From contig JAUCDD010000011.1 of assembly GCA_034675505.1 (NCBI GenBank), positions 124,001-188,000 of the forward strand: DNA of 64,000 bases, written 5' to 3'. The DNA comes from Melaminivora sp034675505 (lineage in GTDB: Bacteria; Pseudomonadota; Gammaproteobacteria; Burkholderiales; Burkholderiaceae_C). The notes under the pieces were generated by a model. That model was not told the origin of the DNA. It was given only the letters and a program-made list of their open reading frames with translations, and searched no databases. The position numbers and the translations under genes are program-made. Numbering within the stretch: position 1 is the stretch's first letter; the number at the start of each line of letters is the position of its first letter. Below are positions 43,822 to 53,281 of the stretch, piece by piece.

Positions 43822-45597
43822 ATGAACGCTTCCCGCATGACAGTCGGTACCCGCCTGGGCCTGGGCTTTGCCCTGGTCATCCTGGCCGGGCTGGTGATGG
43901 CCCTGGTCGGCAGCCTGCAGCTGTTCGCCATCAAGCGGGACACGGCGCTGCTGGTCCAGGACCGCATGGTCAAGGCCAACCAGTTTGGCCAGGTGTCGGT
44001 GCACATCAACACCATGGCCAACGCGGTGCGCAACGTGCTGCTGTCCAACGACGCCAAGGACAAGCAGAGCGAGAAGCAGCGCATCGACGAGGCGCGGGCG
44101 GCGAACAACGCCTTGCTGCAGCAGCTGGAGCAGACCGTCCTGCTGCCGGCGGCCCGCGCCCAGCTGCAAAAGATCAATGGCATCCGGGCGTCTTACTCCG
44201 CGGCCATCGACAAGGTCATTGCCCTGGACCTGCAGGGCAGCGGCGACGAGGCGCGCGCCCTGCTGCGCACCGAGGCGCGGCCGCTGCTGGGGACTTACTT
44301 CGGCGCGCTGGACGAAGCCATCCAGGCGCAACAGGCGGACATGAAGAAGCTGGCCCAGCATACCGAGGAAGCGGCCAATTCCACCGCCTGGCTGCTGGCC
44401 ACCATTGCCGGCCTGGCCGCCGTGGCGGGTATCGCCATCGCCTGGCTGCTGACGCGCTCGCTGACGCGCCAGCTCGGCGGCGAGCCCGAGTACGCCGCCA
44501 GCGTGGCGCGCGAGATCGCCGCTGGCAACCTGGCGGTGCAGGTGCAGCTGCGCGCCGGCGACGAGCGCAGCCTGCTGGCGGCCATGCGCACCATGCGCGA
44601 TAGCCTGGCGCAGGTGGTCAACCGCGTGCGCCAGGGCTCGGAGTCGGTGGCCACGGCCAGCAGCCAGATCGCCCAGGGCAACCAGGACCTGTCGGGCCGC
44701 ACCGAGGCCCAGGCCAGCGCGCTGCAGCAGACGGCGGCGTCGATGGAGCAGCTCGGATCCACCGTGCGGCACAACGCCGACAACGCGCGCGCCGCCAACC
44801 AGCTGGCGCAAAGCGCCAGCACCGTGGCGGTGCAGGGCGGCGAGGTGGTGGCCCAGGTGGTGGACACCATGCGCGGCATCAACGACGCCAGCCGCAAGAT
44901 CGCCGACATCATCCAGGTCATCGACGGCATCGCCTTCCAGACCAACATCCTGGCGCTGAACGCCGCCGTCGAGGCCGCGCGCGCTGGCGAGCAGGGCCGG
45001 GGGTTCGCGGTGGTGGCCGGCGAGGTGCGAAGCCTGGCGCAGCGCTCGGCTGCCGCAGCCAAGGAGATCAAGGAGCTGATCACCGACAGCGTCGGCCGCG
45101 TCGAGCAGGGCACGCAGCTGGTGGACCGCGCGGGCAGCACCATGGACGAGGTGGTCGCCAGCATCCGCCGCGTGACCGACTTGATGGGCGAGATCAGCGC
45201 TGCCAGCGGCGAGCAGAGCCAGGGCGTGGCCCAGGTCGGCGAGGCGGTGCAGCAGATGGACCAGGTCACGCAGCAAAACGCCGCGCTGGTCGAGGAGATG
45301 GCGGCCGCCGCCTCCAGCCTGAGCGGCCAGGCGCAGGACCTGGTGCAGGCGGTGGGTGTGTTCACGCTGGCCCAGGGTGGTGGCGCCGCCTCTGCCGCTG
45401 CCGCGCCGCGCAGGCCGCTGGCCGGCGCTGCGGCGCCCGTGGTACCTGCGCCCGCCAGGAAGCTGCCGCCCCAGGCGGCCGCACCCGCCAGGGCCTTGAA
45501 GCCGGCGGCGGCCCCCGCCCGGCCGGCCACCCCGGCGCTGTCGCCCGCCGCACCTGCGCGGGCAGCGGCAGCGGACGATGACTGGGAATCTTTCTGA
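43822..45597 (+). CDS. Methyl-accepting chemotaxis protein
   Basis: The protein has 591 aa from the ATG at 43822 (GGAGG nine bases upstream). TM1 is about residues 10-32, followed by a four-helix periplasmic sensor domain (about 33-190), TM2 about 193-213 and HAMP. The cytoplasmic hairpin tip is IDGIAFQTNILALNAAVEAA, the most conserved part of MCPs. The Ala/Pro-rich C-terminal linker ends in WESF, a xWExF-type pentapeptide that can tether CheR/CheB. The ligand is unknown. A bidirectional terminator follows. Confidence 0.95.
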   Translation: MNASRMTVGTRLGLGFALVILAGLVMALVGSLQLFAIKRDTALLVQDRMVKANQFGQVSVHINTMANAVRNVLLSNDAKDKQSEKQRIDEARAANNALLQQLEQTVLLPAARAQLQKINGIRASYSAAIDKVIALDLQGSGDEARALLRTEARPLLGTYFGALDEAIQAQQADMKKLAQHTEEAANSTAWLLATIAGLAAVAGIAIAWLLTRSLTRQLGGEPEYAASVAREIAAGNLAVQVQLRAGDERSLLAAMRTMRDSLAQVVNRVRQGSESVATASSQIAQGNQDLSGRTEAQASALQQTAASMEQLGSTVRHNADNARAANQLAQSASTVAVQGGEVVAQVVDTMRGINDASRKIADIIQVIDGIAFQTNILALNAAVEAARAGEQGRGFAVVAGEVRSLAQRSAAAAKEIKELITDSVGRVEQGTQLVDRAGSTMDEVVASIRRVTDLMGEISAASGEQSQGVAQVGEAVQQMDQVTQQNAALVEEMAAAASSLSGQAQDLVQAVGVFTLAQGGGAASAAAAPRRPLAGAAAPVVPAPARKLPPQAAAPARALKPAAAPARPATPALSPAAPARAAAADDDWESF

Positions 45598-45630
45598 GAG
45601 CGCAGGGCGCCGCGCTGGCGCCCGCCCATG

Positions 45631-45662
45631 AAAAAAGCCCGGACGAGAGTCCGGGCTTTTTT
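45631..45662. terminator. Bidirectional intrinsic terminator
   Basis: AAAAAAGCCCGGAC-GAGA-GTCCGGGCTTTTTT forms a 9-bp GC stem with A and T tracts on both sides. It ends the chemoreceptor gene on the plus strand and the tRNA-Met transcript on the minus strand. Confidence 0.92.
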
Positions 45663-45669
45663 GCTGTTC

Positions 45670-45746
45670 TGGTGGTGGTACCGGGACTTGAACCTGGGAC
45701 ATCAGCATTATGAATGCTGCGCTCTAACCAACTGAGCTATACCACC
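45670..45746 (-). tRNA. tRNA-Met (anticodon CAT)
   Basis: On the minus strand a full cloverleaf is present: acceptor GGTGGTA/TACCACC, D-arm AGCTCAGTTGGTTAGAGC, anticodon arm CAGCA-TTCATAA-TGCTG, T-arm with GGTTCAAGTCC and an encoded CCA end. The acceptor pairs and first base pair favour elongator Met over initiator; tRNA-Ile2 with a lysidine C34 has a different body. Confidence 0.95.
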
Positions 45747-45789
45747 GAAGCCGCAAATTATAGAACAAAAAATCGCGGCGCAAACGCGG

Positions 45790-46569
45790 TCACTGGTGCG
45801 TGAAATTGGCCTGGCGCTTGTTCACGAAGGCGTCCATGCCTTCCTTCTGGTCCTGCGTGGCGAACAGCGCGTGGAACAGGCGGCGCTCGAACATCAGGCC
45901 GTCCGAGAGCGTGCCCTCGAAAGCGCGGTTCACGGTTTCCTTGGCGGCCATGACGGCGACCTGCGAGAAGCCGCTGATGATGATGGCGGCGCCCAGGGCT
46001 TCTTCCATCAGTTTGTCCAGCGGCACGACGCGGCTGACCAGGCCGGCGCGTTCGGCCTCGGTGGCGTCCATCATGCGCGCGGTGAGCGCCATGTCCATGG
46101 CCTTGGACTTGCCCACGGCGCGCGGCAGGCGCTGCGTGCCGCCGGCGCCGGGGATCACGCCCAGCTTGATCTCGGGCTGGCCGAATTTCGCGTTGTCGGC
46201 GGCGATGATGAAGTCGCACATCATCGCCAGTTCGCAGCCGCCGCCCAGGGCGTAGCCGCTCACGGCGGCGATCACGGGCTTGCGGATCTGGCGGATCTGC
46301 TCCCAGTTGCGCGTGATGTAGTCGCCCTTGTAGGCGTCGGCGAAGCTGTACTTGGCCATGGCGCCGATGTCGGCGCCGGCGGCGAAGGCCTTCTCGCTGC
46401 CGGTGACGATGATGCAGCCGATCTTCTCGTCGGCATCGAAGGCCTTGAGGGCCGCGCCCAGCTCGTCCATGAGCTGGTCATTGAGCGCGTTGAGCTGCTT
46501 GGGGCGGTTGAGCGTGATGACGCCGACTTGGTCCGCTTCGGTGCGGACCTGGATGCATTCGTAGGCCAC
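45790..46569 (-). CDS. Enoyl-CoA hydratase/isomerase (crotonase)
   Basis: The protein has 259 aa from a GTG at 46569. The oxyanion-hole segments AFAAGADIGAM and SGYALGGGCELAMMCDF and the catalytic Glu pair in GGCELAMMC and PEIKLGVIPGAGGTQRLPR are intact, as in mitochondrial short-chain enoyl-CoA hydratase. It hydrates trans-2-enoyl-CoA in beta-oxidation. It lies downstream of the M61 peptidase on the same strand but 83 bases away. The precise pathway cannot be set from its neighbours. Confidence 0.93.
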   Translation of the reverse strand: MAYECIQVRTEADQVGVITLNRPKQLNALNDQLMDELGAALKAFDADEKIGCIIVTGSEKAFAAGADIGAMAKYSFADAYKGDYITRNWEQIRQIRKPVIAAVSGYALGGGCELAMMCDFIIAADNAKFGQPEIKLGVIPGAGGTQRLPRAVGKSKAMDMALTARMMDATEAERAGLVSRVVPLDKLMEEALGAAIIISGFSQVAVMAAKETVNRAFEGTLSDGLMFERRLFHALFATQDQKEGMDAFVNKRQANFTHQ

Positions 46570-46652
46570 GGGGGTGTCTCCAGTGCTGATGATGGGTTGG
46601 ACAAGAGATAAAAATTGAACGGCCGACTATAGCGACCGGCCGCCGCCGCCGC

Positions 46653-48416
46653 TCAGCCCAGCCAGCGCTGCGCGGCGCTGGCGTCGGCCACGTCCAGCCG
46701 CACGGTGTCCTGCCCCGGGCCGTCCGGCGGCAGCGCCAGCGGCAGGCGCAGCAGGCGCCGGTCGCGCGCCACGATGGCGGTGCCGGGATGGTGCGGATCG
46801 GCGTACAGCAGCACGTCGTCCAGCTGCTGCACGCGCCAGGCCTCGCCCGGCGTCTCGATGGCCAGCCACTCGTCGCCGGCCATGAAGCCGGCAGTCTCGG
46901 CCGCGCCGCCGCGCAGCACGGCCTTGATGTGTACGCCGCCGGCGCCCTCGTTCACGCGCAGGCCCAGGCGCTGGGCCAGCGCCGGGGGCTGCTGCACCAG
47001 GGTGATGCCGTGCGCGGCCAGCAGCCCGGCCAGCGGCAGCTCGCGCGTTCCGTAGGCCCAGGCGTCGATCTCGGCAGCCCAGCTGCGCCCGGACAGCTCG
47101 TGCAGCACCTGCAGCAGCTCGCCCACGTCCATGGGGCCGCCTTCGGTGCGCTGCCACAGCGCTCGCATCACGTCGTCCAGGGTGGTGCGGCCTTCGGCGC
47201 GCAGTGCCAGGTCCAGGCACAGGGCCACCAGTGAGCCCTTGGTGTAGTAGCTCACCGTGGCGTTGGGCGTGTTCTCGTCCTGGCGGTAGTACTTGACCCA
47301 GGCGTCGAAGCTGGCCTCGGCCACGCTTTGCACCTGCCGGCCGGGGGTCTGCAGCACCTGGTTGATGGTCTTGGTGACCAGGCGCAGGTAGGTGGCGTGG
47401 TCGATCAGGCCGGCGCGGCGCAGCAGCAAGTCGTCGTAGTAGCTGGTGAAGCCTTCGAAGAACCACAGGAGCGGCGTGTAGTTCTCGCGCGCGTAGTCGT
47501 AGCGTGCCAGTTGCGCCGGGCGCAGCCGCTTGACGTTCCAGGCGTGGAAGTACTCGTGGCTGAACAGGCCCAGCAGCGTCTGGTAGCCCTCGCCAGCGGC
47601 GTCCTGGCCCAGGCGCGGCAGGTCGCGCCGGCCGCAGATCAGCGCGGTCGAGTTGCGGTGCTCCAGGCCGCCGTAGCCGTCGCCCACCACGTTCAGCAAA
47701 AAGACGTAGTTGTCGAACGGCGGGCGGCCCTCGCCGTGCCACAGGCGGATGGTTTCCTCGCAGATGCGGCGCACGTCGCGCACCAGGCGGTGGCCGTCGA
47801 AGCTGGGCGCGGCGCCGGCCACCACCAGGCGGTGCGGCACGTTGCAGGCGGTGAAGCGGATGCTCCAGAACGGCCCCATCTCGACCGGGCAGTCCACCAG
47901 CTCGTCATAGTCGCGTGCGCGGTAGCTGCCAAAGCCCGAGCGCGCCACGCGGTGCGGCGCCAGGCCCGTGGCCAGCGACCAGCCGGCCAGCTCGGGCGGG
48001 CGCTCGATCTCGATGTCGTGCGCCAGCTCCTCCTGGCCGTGCACGCGCAGGCACACGCTGGTGCCGTTGAAGAAGCCCCGGCAGGCGTCCAGCCAGGCGG
48101 TGCGCACCGAGGTGTCGTAGGCCGCCACCTCGTAGCGCACGGTGAGCGGGCGGCCGGCGGCGCAGTCGGCGCGCCAGCTGCATTTGTCCAGCTGCTCCAG
48201 CGCGACCGGGCGGCCGTCCTGGCTGGCGCCCAGCAGGGTCAGGTTCTTGGAGAACTCGCGCACCAGGTAGCTGCCGGGGATCCACACGGGCAGCGACAGC
48301 TCCTGCCCCGCAGCAGGGGCATGCACGGTGAGCAGCACGCGGTACAGATGCTCGTGCCGCGCGGAAGGGTCGATGCGGTAGTGCACCGCTGCCGAGGTGG
48401 GGCGCAGGGTGGTCAT
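46653..48416 (-). CDS. M61-family glycyl aminopeptidase with PDZ domain
   Basis: The protein of 587 aa has no signal peptide. The N-terminal beta domain is followed by the gluzincin core with HEYFHAWNVKRLRP (HExxH metal motif) near residue 278, then the downstream Glu in GFTSYYDDLLLRRAG. A C-terminal PDZ domain (about 450-550) has GLRVNEGAGGVHIKAVLRGG. M61 enzymes remove N-terminal Gly or Ala. The order with the crotonase downstream is probably just adjacency. A dispersed repeat separates it from dsbC. Confidence 0.94.
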   Translation of the reverse strand: MTTLRPTSAAVHYRIDPSARHEHLYRVLLTVHAPAAGQELSLPVWIPGSYLVREFSKNLTLLGASQDGRPVALEQLDKCSWRADCAAGRPLTVRYEVAAYDTSVRTAWLDACRGFFNGTSVCLRVHGQEELAHDIEIERPPELAGWSLATGLAPHRVARSGFGSYRARDYDELVDCPVEMGPFWSIRFTACNVPHRLVVAGAAPSFDGHRLVRDVRRICEETIRLWHGEGRPPFDNYVFLLNVVGDGYGGLEHRNSTALICGRRDLPRLGQDAAGEGYQTLLGLFSHEYFHAWNVKRLRPAQLARYDYARENYTPLLWFFEGFTSYYDDLLLRRAGLIDHATYLRLVTKTINQVLQTPGRQVQSVAEASFDAWVKYYRQDENTPNATVSYYTKGSLVALCLDLALRAEGRTTLDDVMRALWQRTEGGPMDVGELLQVLHELSGRSWAAEIDAWAYGTRELPLAGLLAAHGITLVQQPPALAQRLGLRVNEGAGGVHIKAVLRGGAAETAGFMAGDEWLAIETPGEAWRVQQLDDVLLYADPHHPGTAIVARDRRLLRLPLALPPDGPGQDTVRLDVADASAAQRWLG

Positions 48417-48423
48417 GGCAGGG

Positions 48424-48505
48424 GGCCGGCAGCGCCGGCGCTAACAAAACGATAGCTGCTCAAGACCGGCTGGCGCCGGCTGGTGCGCTATCTGGCTGAA
48501 AAACG
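48424..48505 (-). repeat. Dispersed intergenic repeat, copy 7 (inverted)
   Basis: Read on the minus strand: GTTTTTCAGCCAGATAGCGC, GCCGGCGCCAGCCGGTCTTG and AGCAGCTATCGTTTTGTTAG. It fills most of the gap between the M61 peptidase start and dsbC. Confidence 0.75.
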
Positions 48506-48536
48506 GCTGCGCGGCGGTCGTTGCGCCGCGCAGGCC

Positions 48537-49259
48537 TCACTTGGCGGCGCTGGCGGCCTCGGCCAGGCGCTTTTCCACGTCCTGCGCGCCCATGGCGCCA
48601 GGCACGCGCGTGCCGTCGGCAAAGATCACCGTGGGTGTGCCGGTGATCTTGTATTTACGCCCGAAGGCCAGGTTGCGCTGCAGCGCGGCGGTGTCGCAGC
48701 TGGCGGCGGCGGGGGTCTTGTCGCGCAGCATCCAGTCGTTCCAGGCGGCGCCGGCGTCCTTGGCGCACCAGATGTTGCGCGACTTCTCGGCCGAATCGGG
48801 GCTCAGGATGGGGTACAGGAACAGGTACACCGTCACGTTGTCCACGTTCTGCATGTCTTTCTCGAAGCGCTTGCAGTAGCCGCAGTTGGGGTCCTCGAAG
48901 ACGGCCAGCTTGCGCTCGCCCTTGCCGTGCACGATGGTGATGGCGTCGGCAAGCGGCAGCGCCTTGAAGTCCACCGCGGTGAGCTTGTTGATGCGGTCCT
49001 CGGTCAGGTTGCGCCGCGCGCGCGTGTCGATCAGCTCGCCCTGGATCAGGTAGTTGCCGCCGGCGTCGGTATAGAACACGTCGGTGCCCACGCGCACCTC
49101 GTACAGGCCCTTCATGGGGGTCTGGCGCACCTCGTCGATCTGCGACAGCTGCGGGATGCGCTCGGCCAGGGTTTTGCGGATGGCGGCGTCCTGTGCGAAG
49201 GCGCTGGCGCCGGCGAGCAAGAGGGCCGCCGCGGCGAGCAGGGTACGGGCTGGTTTCAT
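48537..49259 (-). CDS. dsbC: Periplasmic disulfide isomerase DsbC
   Basis: The protein of 240 aa has a signal peptide ending in GASAFA. The N-terminal dimerisation domain (LYEVRVGTDVFYTDAGGNYL) is followed by the thioredoxin domain with active site CGYC in DPNCGYCKRFEKDMQN and the cis-Pro segment ITGTPTVIFADGTRVPG. DsbC repairs wrong disulfides. A second Cys pair (IWCAKDAG and AASCDTAAL) matches the DsbC structural disulfide. It lies 65 bases from the UbiH-type gene on the same strand; the two may be cotranscribed. Confidence 0.96.
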   Translation of the reverse strand: MKPARTLLAAAALLLAGASAFAQDAAIRKTLAERIPQLSQIDEVRQTPMKGLYEVRVGTDVFYTDAGGNYLIQGELIDTRARRNLTEDRINKLTAVDFKALPLADAITIVHGKGERKLAVFEDPNCGYCKRFEKDMQNVDNVTVYLFLYPILSPDSAEKSRNIWCAKDAGAAWNDWMLRDKTPAAASCDTAALQRNLAFGRKYKITGTPTVIFADGTRVPGAMGAQDVEKRLAEAASAAK

Positions 49260-49324
49260 GGCGAGAAGGGGAAAAAGGAATCCGCTGGTGTGAAAAGAGC
49301 CGCGCAGCGCGCGGCCCGCAAGAA

Positions 49325-50464
49325 TCAGGCAGCCACGCTGCCCATGGCGCGGCGCGCCACCCAGTGCTTGAGCGGGCCGCTGCGCGCAAAGCCGTTCATG
49401 CCCCAGTTGCGCGCTGCGGCAACCAGGGGCTCGCGGCGCGAGAACAGCTGCTGCAACCCGTCCATCACCAGCCCGGCGGGCAGCAGCGCCGCCTTGGCGC
49501 CGCGTTCGTAGCGGCGCAGCAGGCGCAGGTCGTGCAGCGGGCGCCAGCTCTCGCGCTCCTGCAGCACCTGCGCCAGCAGCCGGGCGTCGGCCAGGCCCAG
49601 GTTCAGGCCCTGGCCGGCCAGCGGGTGGACGTTGTGCGCCGCGTCGCCGGCCAGCGCCCAGGCGGCCTGCGCCAGTCCCGGCATGCGCCCGCACCAGTGG
49701 CGCGCGCGCGCCTGCTGCAGGCCCCAGGCGGCGCGCGGCGCGCTCATCTGCAGCACCCCCAGCGCGCCATGGCTGGCCTGCGCCAGCGCCTGGGTGAAGG
49801 TGTCGTCATCGGCAGCCAGCCACTGCGTCGCCTGGTCATGGGGGACAGACCAGACCACGGCGACCGAGTTCCCCTCGGGACCGCCCAGCGGCAAAAAGGC
49901 CAGGATGGAGCCGTCCGGCGCAAACCACTGGCGCGCCACCTGGCCGTGCGGCTGCTCGCAATCGAGCCGCGTGGCGATGGCCGTCTGGCCGTAGGGGGTC
50001 ACGTCGAACTCGGCGCCGAGCAGCTCGCGCGTGCGGCTGGCGCGGCCTTCGCAGACCACGGTGAGCGGCGCGGCCACCGGCGCATCGACCAGCTCCACCT
50101 GCGGCTGAAAGCGCACCGCGTCGTGCAGCCTGGCCTCCAGCGCCGGCACGTCCACGATCCAGGCCAGGGCCTCGCTGCCCTGCGCGCCGGCGTCGAACTG
50201 CACGGCGCCGTCCTGGTCGGCGCAGACGGCCATGCGCAGCACGGGCGTGGCGTGGCGCGCATCAGGCCAGGCGCGCAGCGACTGCAAAAGTGCCTGCGAG
50301 GCGGCGTTGAGCGCGTAGGCGCGCACGTCTGGCGCGGCCGGTGCACCGGGCGCGCCAGCCGGCGCCACCAGCGCCACGCGCAGGCGCTCGCGCGCCAGCA
50401 AAAGGGCCAGGGTGCGGCCCACCACGCCTGCGCCCCGGATGCAAATATCGAATGTCTGGGCCAT
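49325..50464 (-). CDS. UbiH/VisC-family FAD-dependent hydroxylase
   Basis: The protein has 379 aa from the ATG at 50464 (another in-frame ATG at 50473). The FAD Rossmann segment RGAGVVGRTLALLLARERLR, the DG motif region and the second FAD motif WALAGDAAHNVHPLAGQGLN are intact. This family hydroxylates the ubiquinone ring (UbiH, UbiF, UbiI); which position it acts on cannot be told. It is divergent from ychF, 91 bases apart. Confidence 0.88.
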   Translation of the reverse strand: MAQTFDICIRGAGVVGRTLALLLARERLRVALVAPAGAPGAPAAPDVRAYALNAASQALLQSLRAWPDARHATPVLRMAVCADQDGAVQFDAGAQGSEALAWIVDVPALEARLHDAVRFQPQVELVDAPVAAPLTVVCEGRASRTRELLGAEFDVTPYGQTAIATRLDCEQPHGQVARQWFAPDGSILAFLPLGGPEGNSVAVVWSVPHDQATQWLAADDDTFTQALAQASHGALGVLQMSAPRAAWGLQQARARHWCGRMPGLAQAAWALAGDAAHNVHPLAGQGLNLGLADARLLAQVLQERESWRPLHDLRLLRRYERGAKAALLPAGLVMDGLQQLFSRREPLVAAARNWGMNGFARSGPLKHWVARRAMGSVAA

Positions 50465-50555
50465 GCTCGGCATTGTAGGAGCGGCCTGCAAAGGGCCTGC
50501 CGGGGGTGCCGCCCTAGAATCGCGGGTTTCCCAGACACCCAGAAAGCCCTGCGCC

Positions 50556-51650
50556 ATGAGCCTGAAATGCGGCATCGTGGGCCTGCCCAACGTCGGCAAG
50601 TCCACCCTGTTCAACGCCCTCACCAAGGCCGGCATCGCCGCCGAGAACTATCCCTTTTGCACCATCGAGCCCAACACCGGCGTGGTCGAGGTGCCCGACC
50701 CGCGCCTGGGCGCGCTGGCCGAGATCGTCAAGCCTGAGCGCGTGGTGCCAGCCATCGTCGAGTTCGTGGACATCGCAGGCCTGGTGGCCGGCGCCAGCCA
50801 GGGCGAGGGCCTGGGCAACCAGTTCCTGGCGCACATCCGCGAGACCGACGCCATCGTCAACGTGGTGCGCTGCTTCGAGGACGAGAACGTGATCCACGTG
50901 GCCAACAAGATCGACCCGATCGCCGATATCGAGGTCATCCTGACCGAGCTGTGCCTGGCCGACCTGGCTACGGTCGAAAAGGCCCTGAACCGCCACAGCA
51001 AGGCCGCCAGGAGCGGCAACGACAAGGAGGCGGCCAAGCTGGTGCAGCTGCTCACGCCCATCCAGGCGGCGCTGAACGAAGGCAAGCCGGCGCGCACGGT
51101 GGAGGTCTCGAAGGAGGACGCGCCGCTGCTCAAGCAGTTCTGCCTGATCACCGCCAAGCCGGCGATGTTCGTGGGCAACGTGGCCGAGGACGGCTTCGAG
51201 AACAACCCGCTGCTGGACAAGCTGAAGGCCTACGCCGCCGCCCAGGGCGCGCCCGTGGTGGCGATCTGCGCCAAGATCGAGGCCGAGATGTCCGAGATGG
51301 AGGACGAGGACCGCGCCATGTTCCTGTCCGAGATGGGCCTGGATGAGCCCGGCCTGAACCGCCTGATCCGCGCCGGCTACGACCTGCTGGGCCTGCAGAC
51401 CTACTTCACCGCCGGCGTCAAGGAAGTGCGCGCCTGGACCATCCACAAGGGCGACACCGCGCCGCAGGCCGCCGGCGTCATCCACGGCGACTTCGAGCGC
51501 GGCTTCATCCGCGCGCAGACCATCGCCTTCGACGACTTCCTGCAATACAAGGGCGAGCAGGGCGCCAAGGACGCGGGGAAGATGCGCGCCGAAGGCAAGG
51601 AGTACGTGGTCAAGGATGGCGACGTGATGAACTTCCTGTTCAACGTCTGA
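50556..51650 (+). CDS. ychF: Redox-regulated Obg-like ATPase YchF
   Basis: The protein of 364 aa starts MSLKCGIVGLPNVGKSTLFN, with the P-loop of Obg-family proteins, NYPFCTIEPNTGVVEVPD (switch region), DIAGLVAGASQGEGLGNQFL and the atypical NKxE-type motif giving ATP preference. The TGS domain at the C-terminus ends in KDGDVMNFLFNV. YchF binds the ribosome. It is followed 51 bases later by rarD, on the same strand. Confidence 0.97.
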   Translation: MSLKCGIVGLPNVGKSTLFNALTKAGIAAENYPFCTIEPNTGVVEVPDPRLGALAEIVKPERVVPAIVEFVDIAGLVAGASQGEGLGNQFLAHIRETDAIVNVVRCFEDENVIHVANKIDPIADIEVILTELCLADLATVEKALNRHSKAARSGNDKEAAKLVQLLTPIQAALNEGKPARTVEVSKEDAPLLKQFCLITAKPAMFVGNVAEDGFENNPLLDKLKAYAAAQGAPVVAICAKIEAEMSEMEDEDRAMFLSEMGLDEPGLNRLIRAGYDLLGLQTYFTAGVKEVRAWTIHKGDTAPQAAGVIHGDFERGFIRAQTIAFDDFLQYKGEQGAKDAGKMRAEGKEYVVKDGDVMNFLFNV

Positions 51651-51701
51651 TCCGCGCTGCTGCACGGACACGCTGCCGCGCAGGCGCCCTGATCCTCCAC
51701 C

Positions 51702-52577
51702 ATGCACCCCGGCATCGCCTACGCCACCGCCGCCTACACCGCCTGGGGCCTGTTCCCGCTGTACTTTCGCCAGCTCGCCGCCGTGCCGGCGCTGGAGGTC
51801 ATCGCCCATCGCACGCTGTGGTCGCTGGTCTTCGTGGCGCTGGTGCTGCTGGCGCGGCGGCAGTGGGGGTGGCTGGCGCCGCTCGCGCGCCAGCCGCGCC
51901 TGGTGGCGGTATCGGCGCTGTCGGCGCTGCTGCTGGCGGCCAACTGGCTGATCTACGTCTGGGCGGTGAACAACGGCCACGTGCTGGACGCCAGCCTGGG
52001 CTACTTCATCCTGCCCCTGATCGACGTCGCGCTGGGCTATGCGGTGCTGGGCGAGCGCCCGCGCCGCGGCCAGTGGGCGGCCGTGGCGCTGGCGGCGTGC
52101 GGCGTGCTGTGGCTGGCGCTGCAGGCCGGGCGCGTACCCTGGATCGGCCTGGCGATCGCGCTCACCTTCGGCGGCTATGGCCTGCTGCGCAAGACGGCGC
52201 CGCTGGGCGCGCTGGAGGGCCTGGCGCTGGAGACGGCGCTGCTCGCGCCCCTGGCCGTGGGGCTGCTGGCCTGGTGGGGCTGGCAGGGCAGCGCCGCCTG
52301 GGCGCACGCCGGCGCGGCCGAGCTGGCCTGGCTGGTGGCGGCCGGGCCGATCACCGCCGTGCCGCTGCTGTGGTTCGCCGCCGGCGCGCGCCGCGTGCCG
52401 CTGGCGACGCTGGGCCTGCTGCAGTACATCTCGCCCAGCCTGCAGTTCCTGCTGGGCGTGTGGCTGCTGGGCGAATCGGTGCAGCCGGCGCGGCTGGCCG
52501 GCTTTGCCCTGATCTGGGGGGCGCTGGTGCTGTTCGCACTCGAAGGCGCCTGGCAGCGGCGCCTGGCCGCGGCTTGA
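51702..52577 (+). CDS. rarD: RarD/EamA-family transporter
   Basis: The protein of 291 aa has about ten membrane spans and two EamA repeats. The family signature region GIAYATAAYTAWGLFPLYFR and the second-half LGLLQYISPSLQFLLGVWLL are typical of RarD, related to chloramphenicol sensitivity in Pseudomonas. The substrate is unknown; DMT-superfamily proteins export metabolites. The gene stop TGA is next to a dispersed repeat. Confidence 0.92.
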   Translation: MHPGIAYATAAYTAWGLFPLYFRQLAAVPALEVIAHRTLWSLVFVALVLLARRQWGWLAPLARQPRLVAVSALSALLLAANWLIYVWAVNNGHVLDASLGYFILPLIDVALGYAVLGERPRRGQWAAVALAACGVLWLALQAGRVPWIGLAIALTFGGYGLLRKTAPLGALEGLALETALLAPLAVGLLAWWGWQGSAAWAHAGAAELAWLVAAGPITAVPLLWFAAGARRVPLATLGLLQYISPSLQFLLGVWLLGESVQPARLAGFALIWGALVLFALEGAWQRRLAAA

Positions 52578-52638
52578 GGGCGAAATCGGGCTCTTGCCGG
52601 CGCCGCCGGGCAGGGTGCAGCTATGAAATCGATAGTCA
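52577..52638 (+). repeat. Dispersed intergenic repeat, copy 8
   Basis: It contains CGAAATCGGGCTCTTGCCGG, GGGTGCAGCTATGAAATCGATAG and ends GATAGTCAA. The last bases contain the yqaA stop codon (complement of 52636-52638), as in copy 5 with ampD. Confidence 0.75.
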
Positions 52639-53172
52639 ACCGTGCAGCCAGCGCACCCAGCCCTCGGGCACCGTGTGCAACAGCAGCCAGGTCATGACCA
52701 GGTAGCGCAGGAACTTGCCGATGGCCATGTAGGCCACGCAGGGCCAGAACGGCAGGCGCAGCCAGCCGGCGATGGCGCACAGCGGATCGCCCACCACCGG
52801 CAGCCAGCTCAGCAGGCAGGCGCGCGCGCCCCAGCGGCGCAGCCACACGCGCACGATGCGCTCGTTGCGCGACAGCTGGCGCGGCCGGCGCGCCGGGGCC
52901 GCGCCGGCGCCGCGCTGGCGCGCCGCGTGCCAGGCCCGGTGCGCGCCCAGCCCCATCCACCAGCTGACGGCGCCGCCCAGGGTATTGCCGGCGCTGGCCA
53001 CCAGGATGGCCGGCCAGAACAATTCGGGGTTGAGCTTGACCAGGCCGAACACCGCCGGCTCCGAGCCCAGCGGCAGCAGCGTGGCCGACACGAAGGACAC
53101 CAGCAGCACCGTGCTCAGGCCGAACTGCGGCAGGGCCAGGGTGTCGAGCAGCAGTTGCATCCAGTCGGGCAT
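52636..53172 (-). CDS. YqaA-family DedA-like membrane protein
   Basis: The protein of 178 aa has about four membrane spans. It begins MPDWMQLLLDTLALPQFGLS and contains LVSFVSATLLPLGSEPAVFG, VASAGNTLGGAVSWWMGLGA and WLPVVGDPLCAIAGWLRLPF, the conserved Gly/Pro motifs of the SNARE-associated/DedA group. These proteins move lipids across the inner membrane in other families; YqaA itself is uncharacterised. Its stop lies in a dispersed repeat. Confidence 0.88.
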   Translation of the reverse strand: MPDWMQLLLDTLALPQFGLSTVLLVSFVSATLLPLGSEPAVFGLVKLNPELFWPAILVASAGNTLGGAVSWWMGLGAHRAWHAARQRGAGAAPARRPRQLSRNERIVRVWLRRWGARACLLSWLPVVGDPLCAIAGWLRLPFWPCVAYMAIGKFLRYLVMTWLLLHTVPEGWVRWLHG

Positions 53173-53281
53173 GGGCGGGCAGTGTAGGCGCGGGGCGGCA
53201 GGGGGGACGGCGCATTCTTGCGCCCGGGCCGCAGCGTCTTGTATCGTCCGCGGTCTGTTTGGACGTAGGAGGGCGGCGACG

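Noticed and set aside
45670..45746. The tRNA(CAT) considered as tRNA-Ile2 or initiator tRNA.
   Set aside because: The acceptor stem is fully paired (unlike initiator) and the body matches elongator Met; Ile2 tRNAs have a different acceptor.
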